Source: Sinohyriopsis cumingii (Eukaryota; Mollusca; Bivalvia; Unionida; Unionidae). From it: a DNA stretch of 64,000 bases. The translations under genes were made by a program, and so were the position numbers. A model generated the notes under the pieces. The model made no database searches and had not been told where the DNA came from. It saw only the letters and a list, made by a program, of their open reading frames with translations. Where the stretch lies: contig CM068824.1 of NCBI GenBank assembly GCA_028554795.2, positions 156,969,789-157,033,788 of the forward strand. Direction: 5' to 3'. Positions 43,215-55,324 of the stretch are shown piece after piece. Position 1 is the first letter of the stretch. Every line of letters begins with the position of its first letter.

Positions 43215-43547
43215 TCACATTTTGCCTCCACCACCTTCAAGTAACATTGCTATGTCGCTTAGTATAACCTCGATTACTCTGTAATTAACACCGCCACCTG
43301 TATTCACACTGGCCCTGAAGTGTATATCAACGACAGATTGTCTGGATTATTCAAGATGCTCAAGTGAAAAGTAATAGATCGGATATAGATTTTTAAAATC
43401 CAATTGTGTGATTTGTAAACCGGTATCTACGTTTTGATCACGCCCCATAAACGTCATTAACGGATGGTATACATGTGCTATATGATTTTGTTCATTCTTC
43501 CGTCGTTCTTGTTGTCCGTTTATCCGTATCATGTATTCATGTATCAA
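43215..43547 (-). pseudogene. C-terminal part of a probable virion (beta-rich) protein
   Basis: Minus strand: MIRINGQQERRKNEQNHIAH, FMGRDQNVDTGLQITQLDFK, NLYPIYYFSLEHLE, an in-frame stop, then SRQSVVDIHFRASVNTGGGV and NYRVIEVILSDIAMLLEGGG, ending GKM and tga at 43,217-43,215. The alternating hydrophobic pattern and the YPIYYFSLxxxE ... VDIHFRASVN ... VIEVILSD spacing look like the closing strands of a jelly-roll or similar virion protein located near Polinton minor capsid genes; I cannot name the family. Upstream on the same strand (to about 43,660) faint coding (AVSTKYAYDSE, DDQLYERQNIKRIL) suggests the gene once extended further. Confidence 0.45.
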
Positions 43548-43660
43548 GTATGCGTTTTATATTCTGTCTTTCATATAATTGATCATCTTATTCAGAATCA
43601 TATGCATATTTGGTGGAAACTGCTGACAGTAAATAATTATGCTTATGTGACTCTTTTGTG

Positions 43661-43984
43661 ACTTAACATGATACACGTATCCCGATAACCACGCCTCTTA
43701 TATTAGAGAGGAAATTAGGGACAATAAAAGTAGATTATGAATTGAGTCTGTGTCATGGTGACTGTTTGATGTTCGTATTTAGTATGCAAAAATATGAATA
43801 TGAATTTTAATTTCCCTGTTTATTCCTGGTTATTCGAATGCTTTTCGAAATGAATTTCCTTGTGTGTAAACGGGTATCATTATTGATTGTACACGATCCA
43901 GCTGATATGGACCAGGATGGGAAAAGTAGAGGAATGTATCAAAACGAGGATCTTTATTTTATGAGTGTCAAGGTTACACCAGCA
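43661..43984. other. Non-coding stretch, right flank of the Polinton-like element
   Basis: No domain-bearing frame and no clear terminal inverted repeat matching the left side near 34.7 kb. The right boundary of the element is therefore unresolved. Confidence 0.4.
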
Positions 43985-44045
43985 ATGCAACTAATATCCT
44001 TCTTCATATTGACTTTGATGTTGACGATTTCATCAGATGCAACTG
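43985..44045 (+). CDS. Candidate signal-peptide exon (phase-1 end)
   Basis: ATG 43,985 opens MQLISFFILTLMLTISSDAT, a short N-region, a hydrophobic core of about 13 residues and a small-residue cleavage region. It is followed at 44,046 by gttaga, a possible weak splice donor, leaving one base (phase 1). A cag ends just before the exon (acaccag|caatg). Phase 1 is also the entry phase of the F-type lectin exon at 53,494, so this could be an alternative first exon of that gene or the start of another secreted protein. The donor is weak and there is no transcript evidence. Confidence 0.3.
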
Positions 44046-44177
44046 GTTAGAACAGACAATGTATTTTAACCTCATTCCCGAAAAAATGTTGATTACAATA
44101 TTATTAAGTGATGCCCGATTACAAAGTCCTGCTTATGCTTGATCCGTTTGAATGTATACTAAACGAAATTATAATCA

Positions 44178-44246
44178 CACACACACCGCACCACCCCACC
44201 CCACCCACCCCCACCACCCCACACCCATCACCCGCCACCGCCCACG
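44178..44246. repeat. C/A-rich simple sequence
   Basis: cacaccgcaccaccccaccc-type sequence, nearly lacking T and G on this strand. Simple-sequence slippage product. Confidence 0.8.
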
Positions 44247-44352
44247 CATTAAAGTTAGAAAAGACATATTTCTTACAAATCCACATATAAGACAAATCCA
44301 GTAGGTTTCATAATATGTTAAATCTAATATCAAAACCCATCGATTGCATATT

Positions 44353-44731
44353 TGTAACCCTAAAGTGCTTTCTTTATCCTTGTACTGTTCCTATTGTAAC
44401 CCTAAAGTGCTTTCTTTATCCTTGTACTGTTCCTATTGTAACCCTAAAGTGCTTTCTTTATCCTTGTACTGTTCCTATTGTAACCCTAATGTGCTTTCTT
44501 TACCCTTGTACTGTTCCTATTGTAACCCTAAAGTGCTTTCTTTATCCTTGTACTGTTCCTATTGTAACCCTAAAGTGCTTTCTTTACCCTTGTACTGTTC
44601 CTATTGTAACCCTAAAGTGTTTTCTTTATCCTTGTACTGTTCCTATTGTAACCCTAAAGTGCTTTCTTTATCCTTGTACTGTTCCTATTGTAACCCTAAA
44701 GTGCTTTCTTTACCCTTGTACTGTTCCTACT
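44353..44731. repeat. 42-bp minisatellite, nine copies
   Basis: Nine near-identical 42-base units (tgtaaccctaaagtgctttc, tttatccttgtactgttcct, at) follow head to tail. Variants are limited to a few positions (taat for taaa; tacc for tatc; gttttc for gctttc). Because 42 is divisible by three and the unit has no stop in two frames, repetitive open frames cross it (repeating LKCFLYPCTVPIVT or NPKVLSLSLYCSYC). There is no start or splice context, so I treat it as non-coding. Confidence 0.95.
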
Positions 44732-44759
44732 CATCTTAAGAAACATCTGTAGTTTTTTC

Positions 44760-47700
44760 CTGTTCTTCCGATTTCATTGGCAAATTTAATTTGTTTAACT
44801 CAAATTACAAAAACAGAACCACGATAGATGAAACTAAAGTAAGAACTGAATTATTAAAACATTACGGCAAACTTACCACTATATAATACTAAAACTCTGT
44901 AAAACCACAAACAAAACAAAAATAGGATAAAATTATGAATGACTTATAGATATGTTACTAATTTGGACACACTTACATTCTTGAAGGGTTATATGAATAT
45001 GTTTATAATAAATTAATAAAATTATTTCCAATAATTACAAAGAACATAATAAAATCAATAGAATGCTTGTGTAGTTTCATGTATTACTGAACGATGCCCC
45101 TGCAAAACAGTTGTTTTCGTATACGAAAAGGTGAGCACACTTTTCTAAGTATTTAATTATTTTATTATACATGTTCTTACCATGTTTAATAAGAAACTGA
45201 ACCGCATTGTGAAAGGTAATTCAGCCGTATGTGTTGATGTCATTTGAAACACATCCTCATACAAGATAAAAATAGCAAATATTCAAAATATTGCTTTCCC
45301 GTGATATATAGAATCGTATACAGATATACATTATTATTTATACACGTTCAACAATAGCACAATACTAGTTATAGAACAAATACTGGTCATTGTGTATAAA
45401 GCTGAAAACGTGTAATAAATCCCATATGGTCATGTCATGTTCACCAGTTTGTATATAGCTGTATAAATTATTAAATATTTATTTGTTGAGTGGAACAACA
45501 TTTGGTAACTATTGTCAATTTCATCACAACAACCAAATAAAGTAGGTATATCAACAAAAAGCTTAAAAGTTCATCCACGAATTTGATAAGCATACAACTC
45601 TTTTATTGTAAGTAATAAACAGTTCATATATCATTTAATCAAGTGGAACTTGTTTAAATTTCGTATTATTGTATAATTTATTAGGACAGTAATAACTACG
45701 GGTTTATCGGTAAATGCTTCGCGTGTCTTCATGTAATGTTTTGTAGTCTTCTTGACTCATTAAGTAATTAGTCCTACAAATTCATTTTCCACATTCACAG
45801 TCTATCTTTAAAAGCTTCTGTAAAACCACTTATTATATACTCATTTTGTTTTCCGTCAACTTTACATTGTCAGAATTTTAAGATATTGCACTCACGTTCA
45901 TTTCATATTGCACTCATGTGTGCCCAATAGTGTATTACTTTGCAAACAACTCATGTACACTCACATAGTAGACGCTATACGTTTTGGTTTATTAAATTTG
46001 TTCCTGAATGAACTAAAGCAGATATTTCATGGACTGCCATATACCAGATGATTTGCTACATTCCGCATCAACTTTTTTGATATAAAGTTTCGGATTTAGG
46101 CTAGCTATAGACGCTAGACAGGGCCTTTACAAATGACATGCAAGTGATAAGGCATAAACTGTATTCCTTAGCTGGTAATAAGAATGGCAAAATGTACTTA
46201 CAGTTTTACATCCTGAATTTCCTAAAATGTACTTTCTTGGTTCTGCAAATCATAATTACATGAGCCCTGTCATGGGTTCTCAAGCTTGATTACACATTTC
46301 GAAATTGTACTGTAATTTTAACCATATTCCAAGTACAATTTACATCCTCCTTACTGTACTAAAAATGAAACAAACATTATATTCCATAGACTCATTTTGA
46401 TAATTGCAATTGAAAGACTTCATATTTTCCCCACATTATCATTTAAAACATTTAGTGACAAAACAGAAACATATCTGCAGATGTGAACAAGCTGCTGAAA
46501 TCACATGTACTTGATGTAGACTTTGCACAAATAAATCCAGTCCATAATCACAAAATGTCGTAGAATCGACACAAATACCAAACTCTATTCATTCCAGATC
46601 AAATGGAAAAGTTATTGCAATGCGCATTCATTCACAATATGATTCCGAAGTTCAATTTTAAGAAGACCGATAAATCCAGTTTTTTTTCGAAAGTTATGTT
46701 TAGCGCGACTAAGTTAAAATTTATCTGGGCGGAGTTATGTGCCCATTAATAATGTTGTTGTTGTCAAATGATGAATCTGCGCTTGTGTATTTAGTTTGGA
46801 ATACGGCATACATTCAGTTACTTTGTCTTTATTGTTGTATATCTTTGTTTATATAATGAAGCCTTAGGTAGAATAAGAAAATGAGCATATACTAAAAAGG
46901 TTACTACATTTGTTTGGGAAAATGGGAAACTCGTTTTGTCGGAAGGAGAAACTGCATTAAGAAGGTCGTGCAGTATTTCCATCCGAAAAGGTCGTTCATA
47001 TTTTCCCATACAAATGCATTAACCTATAATTACTACCTATATTCTTAAAAATACACTCCCATTAAAGTATTCAACTTTATTTTCAGGTACTTTTGCACGA
47101 AATAAAAACAACGACAACTGTGGAGTCATTTGCACCCTTGTACGTGCATACTTAAAAAGACACAAATACCAACTGCTAGTACAGACTGCTAGTAAAGAAC
47201 TCACGTACGCCCTTTCTTCCTATCTCAATACTTGTTTTTGTAATTAATCATCACCATCATTTGAGTCAACTAATTATTAGCTACCTAATATTATTTCATT
47301 TTTTTATCTAAGATACATCACGAAAATCATTAAAATATTTCATCTACTTTTTAATAATATTTTTTTCCAGTTTCTAAAATTTGCACTTTATATTTAACAT
47401 TTTGAGTGTATTGACCCTACTAATTAGTTCAAGAACATTCAGGTTTACATATTACTCACCAATATTCACTATGTTTCAAACCGACTGGTGTTCTTTGCTA
47501 TTTATTTCTGTATCCAATTTTTTAAAAATATTTTCATGCATAGGGATTACAAGACCTACAATTAACGATTTATGTTACTACAAGCTATTAGGTCTAATCT
47601 AGGTTTAGCTTTCACATATACTAGTATACAAAATATATATATATCAAGCCTTATAATTGAAAATGTTTTAAGTAAATTTTAAGACAACTTGCAAGATAAT

Positions 47701-48201
47701 TTGTCAAGTTTCAAGTGATTCAAGTATGTCTGAAGTGAAACCTACGATTAAAATAGATTCACTTTTTGAACATTTATGTTGTTCTTTTAGGGTTTCTTTT
47801 TAAAAAAGATATCTTGATTGATAGTTCCCTATCTGCGCATTAAGGGCATTGCTGGCTACGTTATTACCTTGATTCCTTTTTGTCTTAGGACCTTCACTTA
47901 AACGATGAAAGTGTTCAACTCCATCCACAAACCTCCTTCTGAGATGTGTTTCATATTTTCTTCTTTAGGACATAGTGTTGATTAAAGCTAAGATTGACGT
48001 TCACAACGTTTGACAACGATTAATATTAAAGTAAAATTAACTTCTTTATAATTCAATAAAGAGTTTTTAGCTGGCTCAGACAACAATACTTAGTGTTATT
48101 ATTCTATTCGTTTTGCAAATTTTATCCTTTATGTGCTATTATTATTATTGTCTTTATTTAAACTTATTATACATATTTGTGCATATTTTGAACAATAAAA
48201 C

Positions 48202-48234
<33 letters not shown>

Positions 48235-50383
48235 GGTTGACAATTCTTTTGTTAATAATTATTTATAGTATGTTGCGTGTATATGTATAAAGTGTTTCCT
48301 GATTGATATTCAATGACTGTTTCTAACAGAACCAATTTTGTTCAGTGTTTTTAATTCTCTGCAAGCTATTTATAGGTACCATTTTAAATTTGACATTCTT
48401 AACACAATATGGTGATGTTGTATTTGCGTCTTCACACACAAATATTGCAGACGGATTACGGTTTCTTGTCGAACTTAATTCTGTTTATTTAATATGTAGA
48501 TGATTATTAATTTTGACATTTTGCATCTACCAATTTTTGTGTCCTATCAGAATAATACAATCCTTTTCAGGACTACTTTGTATGCAAATTTCTTTGGCAC
48601 TCCTAAATATTTCAGTGCTTGAAGTATGACTGCCTTATATGATACTAATTCGTTCGATGGCATCGTCTCAAAATGTAAGCATGATATGTCGTCAAATAAA
48701 TAAACATATTCATTTTGATCAATGGTTTTGACACCGAGTCTCAGACATGTAGGTATTTATATCGAAATTCTGTTGTAATATCTAATTTCTATTTTACAAT
48801 TCTTTATCCCAATTTGTTTCTTCGGGACCGATTTTGACTACCATATTGTTACATAACCGATACTTTTTAATGACAGGTTGCTTATATCTAACGCATATCT
48901 AACGCATATCTGATTGACATATTCTTGTGCTGTACAGGATTTACTTAAATAAAGAACCTGTTCTAAATTTTTATGTTTTAATCGATATTAAATCGGCAAT
49001 ATGCACAAAGTTAACCAATGTGTGTAATATTCAAAGTTTGCGTTTTCAGTTGAATGGGTATTCAATATAGGCTACAAAAGCCACGTTAACTATATTAGTT
49101 TAGAGTAGTATCTAACAGTAGCTAATATCAAAGCCTGTATAATCTATTTACTTTTACCTCAACGTAACTTAGTGTTGCAGCATTTCCCTGAATAATTAAT
49201 ACGCCAGTCACAATTTTCCAATTGCTGTCCTTTCAAGGGCCGCTGCAATCAGTGCCCTATAAACCTTCCTAAAAAGTATCTAACAGTTATATGAGCTGCA
49301 CGGGACACAACCCATGGTCGAGCCAACCTCAATTATAACGTACACACTTATAACATCGACTCCGATATAATGTGTATTGTTTGTGGTTGCAATAAAAATC
49401 AGAATGAAACAATTCAAACGTATACGGGATATGAAACTATGATCTACGTCTCCCGTACGATATTTTTATAATATATACCGTTTATTTTAGCACATGAAAA
49501 AGAAGTATAACCTGCCTATTCGACAGTCACTGTGTCGAAAATAGCAATAATAAATGTATTAGTTGTTAACGCAAATTTCGCTAAAAAACCAGTTTATATT
49601 AAAAAAACGCAAAAAACGTTTTTGGAAAGTATATATGAGCCGCGCAAAATGTGTGATCATCATGGTAAAGGCCAAAGGAAATACCAAATTAATACCATTT
49701 TAAAAATAATTTATCAGCAAGGTTTGGATCTAAGTTTAATGTTTACTTATCAAGCAGGGGTTACCTAACATTTTCGTTGCTTGTTTTGTCCAATAAAAGC
49801 GAACAATAAAATCCTTGAAATTTGACAAATATTTATTATATGGATATTTTAGCCTTATTGACACATGAACACTAATAATATATCGGAATCAAAAAATAAA
49901 TAGCGCTTATGTTTTGAAGGATTTATCCTGCTACGATATCCAGAGAATGAAGATCGAAAAAATGTCCATTATTTTTTGGGAATGTTCTTTGCTGAATAGC
50001 TACGGGATAAAACAAATTTTACTCAGAATGTATTACCAGATTTTGTTGTATGTTTATTGGCGTTGAGAGAAAAGAATGTTCCTCGTTTTCGTTACTAAGA
50101 TACATGTTTTGTGTCTCTTTATCATACATTTTCATTTCACAACTGTTATAATCATTGGTGAACATGGCAGAAATGATGACGGTTAAAATTCTACAATCGG
50201 ATTTACTCAGGTTGACCACCGTCGTGTGTTCTGGGCACCGTGTATTTCTCCGATCGCTACTAAATCCTCTACTTATGTTAATTTGCTCCAATACTAAAAT
50301 AAATCAAATGCGTTGCTCCTGATAACACTAGGATATAGACAACTCTGCTTTATTGCTTTATTGATGCTTACGTATATGCTGCA

Positions 50384-50441
<58 letters not shown>

Positions 50442-51350
50442 CAGAACATCATGGTAGAATCGACCACAAACGTCTTACCACGTGACTGACCGTCCTGAAG
50501 GTAAGGTTTTGTTTAAAACCAAAGTCATCATGTGCATTATCATGTGTTAATAACCTAATATTTTACACTCTCATTTATAAATTTCAGATGTCCCACAGAG
50601 ATACAGAGAAGTGGTGGTATTTGTTATATGTTAGATTGCTTTGCCTTATACAAACATTAGTTCATTATTTATCCCAGCAGGTGACCCGAGATTACCTAAA
50701 GTAATATCGGTAGTTACTTTCAGATTTATATGGAAACCTGTGCGTTATAGCTTTTAATAAAAGGCATATTCTTGTTATAAAAACAGCTTTAAGCAGAAGA
50801 GTGATTATTGATTAAATCTACAATGAGTTTGAAATATTTATATTTGCATTGTGGCTTTTTGTAATGTCTTCTTACACACAATTATGACTGCAATCAGTAC
50901 ATGGTTGAGCTTGAAGTCAACTTTCAAATAGCAACGTTTGTTACCTGGTACTTATAAACACACTTACTGAGGTAGGAGCTCACTGCGACGTTAATGAAGA
51001 TATGATGCTCTCATACACTCAAGAGGTTACCTTTGAACTACTTTTGTCTATGAGTATTTCAAAATTGAGAGACAGTATTAGTCTCGACTGGAGCTGAAAT
51101 AAATAACATGGTCGGCATTCAAACAACGAGGGCAGACGGGTTGTCGAAATTAATTTTTTTTCCTATTGGCCTAGATATAATTTGCGCCAGCTTAACATAC
51201 TTTTATTCTGAAGAATTTGATACATTTATGCGCACACGTCAACATTTCTCATATATTTCTAATCGGGGATGGAACCCATGTCGAGAGTAAGGGCGACTAT
51301 TATCCCTCTCTCGTGCACCAGTGCCCCTACCTAATCAGGAATACTTAGAA
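44760..51350. other. Non-coding stretch, 6.6 kb
   Basis: AT-rich, no supported exon. Contains a (TAA)n run at 48,208-48,232, an (AAAAAACGC)-like patch near 49,605, and (TA)n at 50,390-50,440. Small open frames (for example 49,532-49,768 + and 50,019-50,291 -) lack recognisable domains. A ggttccatccccg B-box-like motif on the minus strand near 51,270 has no convincing A-box. If 43,985-44,045 is a first exon, this would be intron. Confidence 0.5.
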
Positions 51351-51378
51351 TGACCTGTTTAGTTAAAATACTATCATT

Positions 51379-51379
<1 letters not shown>

Positions 51380-51452
<73 letters not shown>
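51380..51452. repeat. (TA)n microsatellite
   Basis: About 36 uninterrupted TA units, roughly 130 bases upstream of the lectin start codon. Its closeness to exon 1 means length variation could affect expression, which is inference. Confidence 0.97.
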
Positions 51453-51580
51453 GGACAGATAGAAAGAAGGACAGGACACAAATACACACGAAAAGAAACA
51501 TTATTTACGTCGAATTTGATTTGGATCTTGAAATTAGTCGTTGTACCAAGCCACAACCTTGTTTGTATCGTTGCAGAATA

Positions 51581-51662
51581 ATGCGGGGACGGATCATATT
51601 TCTGCTGTGTTTGATTCACCATGTTCTTAACCAGGACTGCTCAGACAGTGGTCGTCTGAATG
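51581..51662 (+). CDS. F-type lectin gene, exon 1 (signal peptide)
   Basis: ATG 51,581 opens MRGRIIFLLCLIHHVLNQDC, a basic N-region, hydrophobic core and probable cleavage before the mature SDSGRLN. The exon ends at 51,662 before gtatat (donor), leaving one base (phase 1). The sequence just upstream, ttgtatcgttgcag at 51,575, is a good splice acceptor, so an untranslated 5' exon probably exists. Joined in phase to exon 2 it gives RLN-G-ANLALRKKT, the usual lead-in to an F5/8-type domain. Intron 1 is about 1.8 kb and contains a (TA)n tract. The start is chosen because it gives a signal peptide and correct phase. Confidence 0.72.
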
Positions 51663-53410
51663 GTATATAATAGCTCAGCACTTTACAAACAGTACACCAT
51701 TCAATTCGATATAATTGTCCATATTGACACAAGAACCTTTAAGCTGCAGCACAACAATGTGTAAGCGACTGACCCACTAGAATGTAGTAATCGGACCCTC
51801 ACTGCCGCTAATTGAGATAGCTCTAATCTATTGATTGATCCTGTTTAATATACAATACATAGTATAATTCGTATAAATAGGTCACATGAAACTGTTTCTC
51901 TATACTGAATTTCATCGTGGTTTAACTTGCTAGTTTCCATTAGTCTTTGTACAAAACAATACCCTTATTTTTCCCTTATTCCCATACCGTTACTATTAAT
52001 ATTTAAATTCGTCATAGGACAATTACCGTACCCCATCCTGTCTTAAAGTGAAAAATAGAAAGTTTAAACATTCCGTGTTAGTTATAATTACAAGGTGAAT
52101 GAATGTCATATTTGAAACATTTGTGTGTAATAAATTAAAATTAATTCTGTAATTTATAGTTAAAAGTTTGTATTTAAAATAATGTCAGATAGACGTACAC
52201 AAGTCCATTTATCTTTCAATCGTACTGTCCTTCGTACTTATATGCTAGATATTAAAAGTAAAACTGAAGCTTATTTGTTTCTTTAGTAGTTTGTTTTTTC
52301 TTAAGCAACAAGGATCCTATAACTCATTGGGAAAACTTATTGACGCATAAAACTTTTTCCGATTAATTTTAAAGGTTGTGTTATATAGTAGCAGTGTCAT
52401 ACTATGCCGACCGAGAGTCACATGTTTAGTTACAAGATAACAAAGTTCACAAAGGTTTTGCTTTTATAGCCTATATTAATTTCGTAATCGTTGTTTGACA
52501 AGAAAATATATTTTAAGTAGTCTTTGCTAAATGTAACTAGAAAAAATCTCGATTATTTTTGCATGTACCTGCTGCATTTTAATAAGTATATAGAATTACG
52601 AATCTAGGTCTTAAATGAAGTATAAGAAAGCAATGAAAGCAAAACTTTCGGTAAACTTGAAAATCAAAATAAACTATTGTCAATTAAATTCCAGATAATC
52701 TTAAATGTCCGTTCACAAGTCCAAATGTATCAAATGTACTATGTATGTGACTTCTGTTGGTCCTGAATGTATTTATGTGGCACAATATTGTAATCTAGAA
52801 TGTTTTTGATTGTCTTTAAAATAATAACAGTAGAGTTTTACTCTAAAATGTATATGCACACTTAGTTATTCCAATTAATAATTTCGATAAATGATTCTTC
52901 TCAAATTATATCATCACATATTAACTAAATATGATTCCATAGACTGATCTTCTGGTAATAACAAAGACTGTGTTTAAAAAGGCTCAGCTTATAAATAGAC
53001 TATCACCGGACCAAAGACACAACAGAATGCCATGTAATGCCTGATTCCAAGGGAAACTCCCATCGAATTGCCGACACGTTATTTTCCAGATGGTCCTAAG
53101 CTCGTAATCAAGGCCAGGCCTTGAACTCCAATTTTAGTAACTATGTTAAAAAAGCATTATACAAATTAGATAGGCACAACGATCAACCTGACAAAAGGGA
53201 ATTACACAACATATTCTAAATAAAAATAACAATTATATTTATATAAGTGCACATATGAAACAAGATAGGATATTTACAAGCTTTAATTAGGACACATATT
53301 GGAATTAGCTGTCGAAGTTTAATTAATGTTCTATCCAGAGATATCACTATTTACTGTAATATCTTTTTATAAATAGTCGTGACGTTGATAAAGTCTGACT
53401 TCAGACATTC

Positions 53411-53411
<1 letters not shown>

Positions 53412-53466
<55 letters not shown>
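53412..53466. repeat. (TA)n microsatellite next to exon 2 acceptor
   Basis: About 27 TA units end 27 bases before the exon 2 splice acceptor, leading into a T-rich tract (tttatttttttattatag) that serves as polypyrimidine tract. Confidence 0.95.
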
Positions 53467-53471
<5 letters not shown>

Positions 53472-53493
53472 TTTATTTATTTTTTTATTATAG

Positions 53494-53718
53494 GAGCAAA
53501 CCTTGCGTTACGAAAGAAAACGTTACAGTCATCTACCTGGGGTGAAGGAAACTTTATGTATTCATCAAACCTTGCTGTTGATGGGAATACATCGACGGAT
53601 TGGTACAGAAAGTCGTGCAGTCACACTGATGGAAATGGACCTCGACCAGCATGGTGGAGTGTTGATATAGGAATGGAGCGCATTTTGAAAAAAATTATCA
53701 TTTTCAATAGGGCTGATC
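53494..53718 (+). CDS. F-type lectin (fucolectin) domain, exon 2, N-terminal half
   Basis: Acceptor ttattatag|gag at 53,493; donor c|gtatgt at 53,719; 225 bases, phase 1 to phase 1. It reads ANLALRKKTLQSSTWGEG, SSNLAVDGNTSTDWYRKSCS, HTDGNGPRPAWWSVDIGM and ILKKIIIFNRAD. This is the N-terminal half of an F5/8 type C / eel-fucolectin-tachylectin-pentraxin (FTP) domain: the LAVDGN...SCSHT...PAWWxVDxG signature includes the calcium-binding loops and the His and Arg used for L-fucose binding in characterised F-type lectins. A second in-frame-looking donor 4 bases later would give a stop, so the first is preferred. Secreted carbohydrate recognition, often in innate immunity or gamete recognition. 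Confidence 0.9.
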
Positions 53719-54476
53719 GTATGTATGTTCTTTCGAGTTTTTATGGGTTTTTCTTTGTTCTGTTGTTTTGTTGTTTCTTAAAAATGCAGTTTATTTTAGA
53801 CGATATACCTAGCACTCCAATACCAGGTCTACATAATCCATACAGTTACAAGCTGGTGTCAATTGTAGCATTTACATAATAGTTTGTGTGGAATACGATT
53901 TCGATTGAACATTGCAATTTAAAAAAAAAGAGATTTCGTTCGGTGAATTTCTCGTCGCAAATTACCGACACGAGATTTAAATTACTTACATATCTAGATT
54001 TTGTAATAATTTTGTGTGAACAGTGCTTGTATTGTTTTTATTTAATATGAAAATTAAAACAACTTCTTTCTAAATCACTTATTAAGGAAGAACTACAACA
54101 GTACTAATTCATATCTATGGGGATCGAATGTTAACCGATTCAAGGTCTCTACTGGAAAATAACATAAGAGCTTTTTCAAATGGGATGTTTTGTATCAGTG
54201 TAGCATGACGTGACGGTGTACACTCGAAGGAAAATATTATATTACATCATGGGTTTATTTCGTGTGGTGAGTCTGATTGTAACAGTGTAACATGTAAGAA
54301 GTGTCTGGCAGAAAATGTGAGTTTGGCTCACCTTGTAAATGAAATACCGTTGGGACGTACTGTAATAAATAGGGTCATATAGTTACGGGGACAAACGGGA
54401 TATTAACATGAGTGGTATATCTGTCTTTCAATGTGTGGGAGAGGTGTGCGTGAGTATTTGCATGTGTGTGTGAGTG

Positions 54477-54477
<1 letters not shown>

Positions 54478-54511
<34 letters not shown>
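54478..54511. repeat. (GA)n microsatellite
   Basis: About 16 GA units (acagagagagagag...) within lectin intron 2. Confidence 0.95.
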
Positions 54512-54513
<2 letters not shown>

Positions 54514-54589
54514 AAGCCCAGGTATCTACTATCCAGAGCCAAGTTATATAATAGCAATGCCCACTCCCTTTTAAATTAATCATTTCTAC

Positions 54590-55215
54590 CCCATTCTATA
54601 TTATCCCTGTCCCTCCCGACACCGTCCTTTTGAAAACAAAACTACCATCTTCATAATATTTTCGTATCAATACACAGTTGTCTTATATTCATCGGATAGC
54701 TGTCTAATGTCCACGACACTGTTATATAATAACTACCAGTCATGTGCTGTCCACCAGACAGTGACCTACCATCGGCAGCCAGCGATCTGCTACTCACAAT
54801 GCGTTATCTTCTACAAGAATCAGTTATCTACTTACCAGAACTAAGGTATCTAGTTTCCAACATCCAATTATCCAATGTCAGCGCAAAAACAAAACCTCCA
54901 TCTATACATCTATGATACATCATTACCAAATTATCTAATTTCGATAACCTGTCTAATATTCAGCACCTAATTATATAATGTCTACTAGTCCATTAGCTAC
55001 TATCAACGCCCAGTATCTCCATTCTATCACCTACTGACATACTATTCACAATTCGGTTATTTAGTATCCAAAACCCAGTTATATGATATCCACGATCAGG
55101 TTATCTAATGTCCAACAAGTTGTTATCTGTGCAGTTTCCATTAGTAAACTATCAACCAACCAATTATCTACGATCGACTCAACAGCGATCTACTATCCAC
55201 CAAACAATTAAATAT
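54590..55215. repeat. Degenerate minisatellite with tactatccaa / ttatctaatgtcc core
   Basis: About twenty irregular units of roughly 28-32 bases with the pattern ccagttatctantntccaac (for example tccaattatccaatgtcagc, ggttatctaatgtccaacaa, agcgatctactatccaccaa). In reverse complement the core reads ttggatagtaga, similar to the array flanking the LINE at 16.4-18.0 kb. It lies inside lectin intron 2. Confidence 0.7.
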
Positions 55216-55309
55216 ATCTTAAAAATAAAACTAAAGTCCAAAACTACAATGCCACTTTATTCTTCCGCCATCAAAGTGAGTACTCAAGCATCTTGCCTAT
55301 TCTGTAAGA

Positions 55310-55324
55310 CCCCCCCCCCCCCCA
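55310..55324. repeat. C homopolymer
   Basis: A run of about 14 C after gtaagac. A comparable G run occurs at 56,736-56,750. Both are slippage-prone and their lengths are unreliable. Confidence 0.9.

Noticed and set aside
44353..44731. Repeat-domain protein from the 42-bp minisatellite
   Set aside because: No promoter, signal, splice or stop context, and the frames are a trivial result of unit length.
47381..47602. Hydrophobic N-terminus resembling a signal peptide (HFIFNILSVLTLLISS)
   Set aside because: No ATG at the start of the frame and no phase-compatible donor.
51350..51670. A longer first exon through the (TA)n tract (106 residues)
   Set aside because: The upstream part is Tyr/Ile repeat from (TA)n; the internal ATG at 51,581 gives a signal peptide and correct splice phase.
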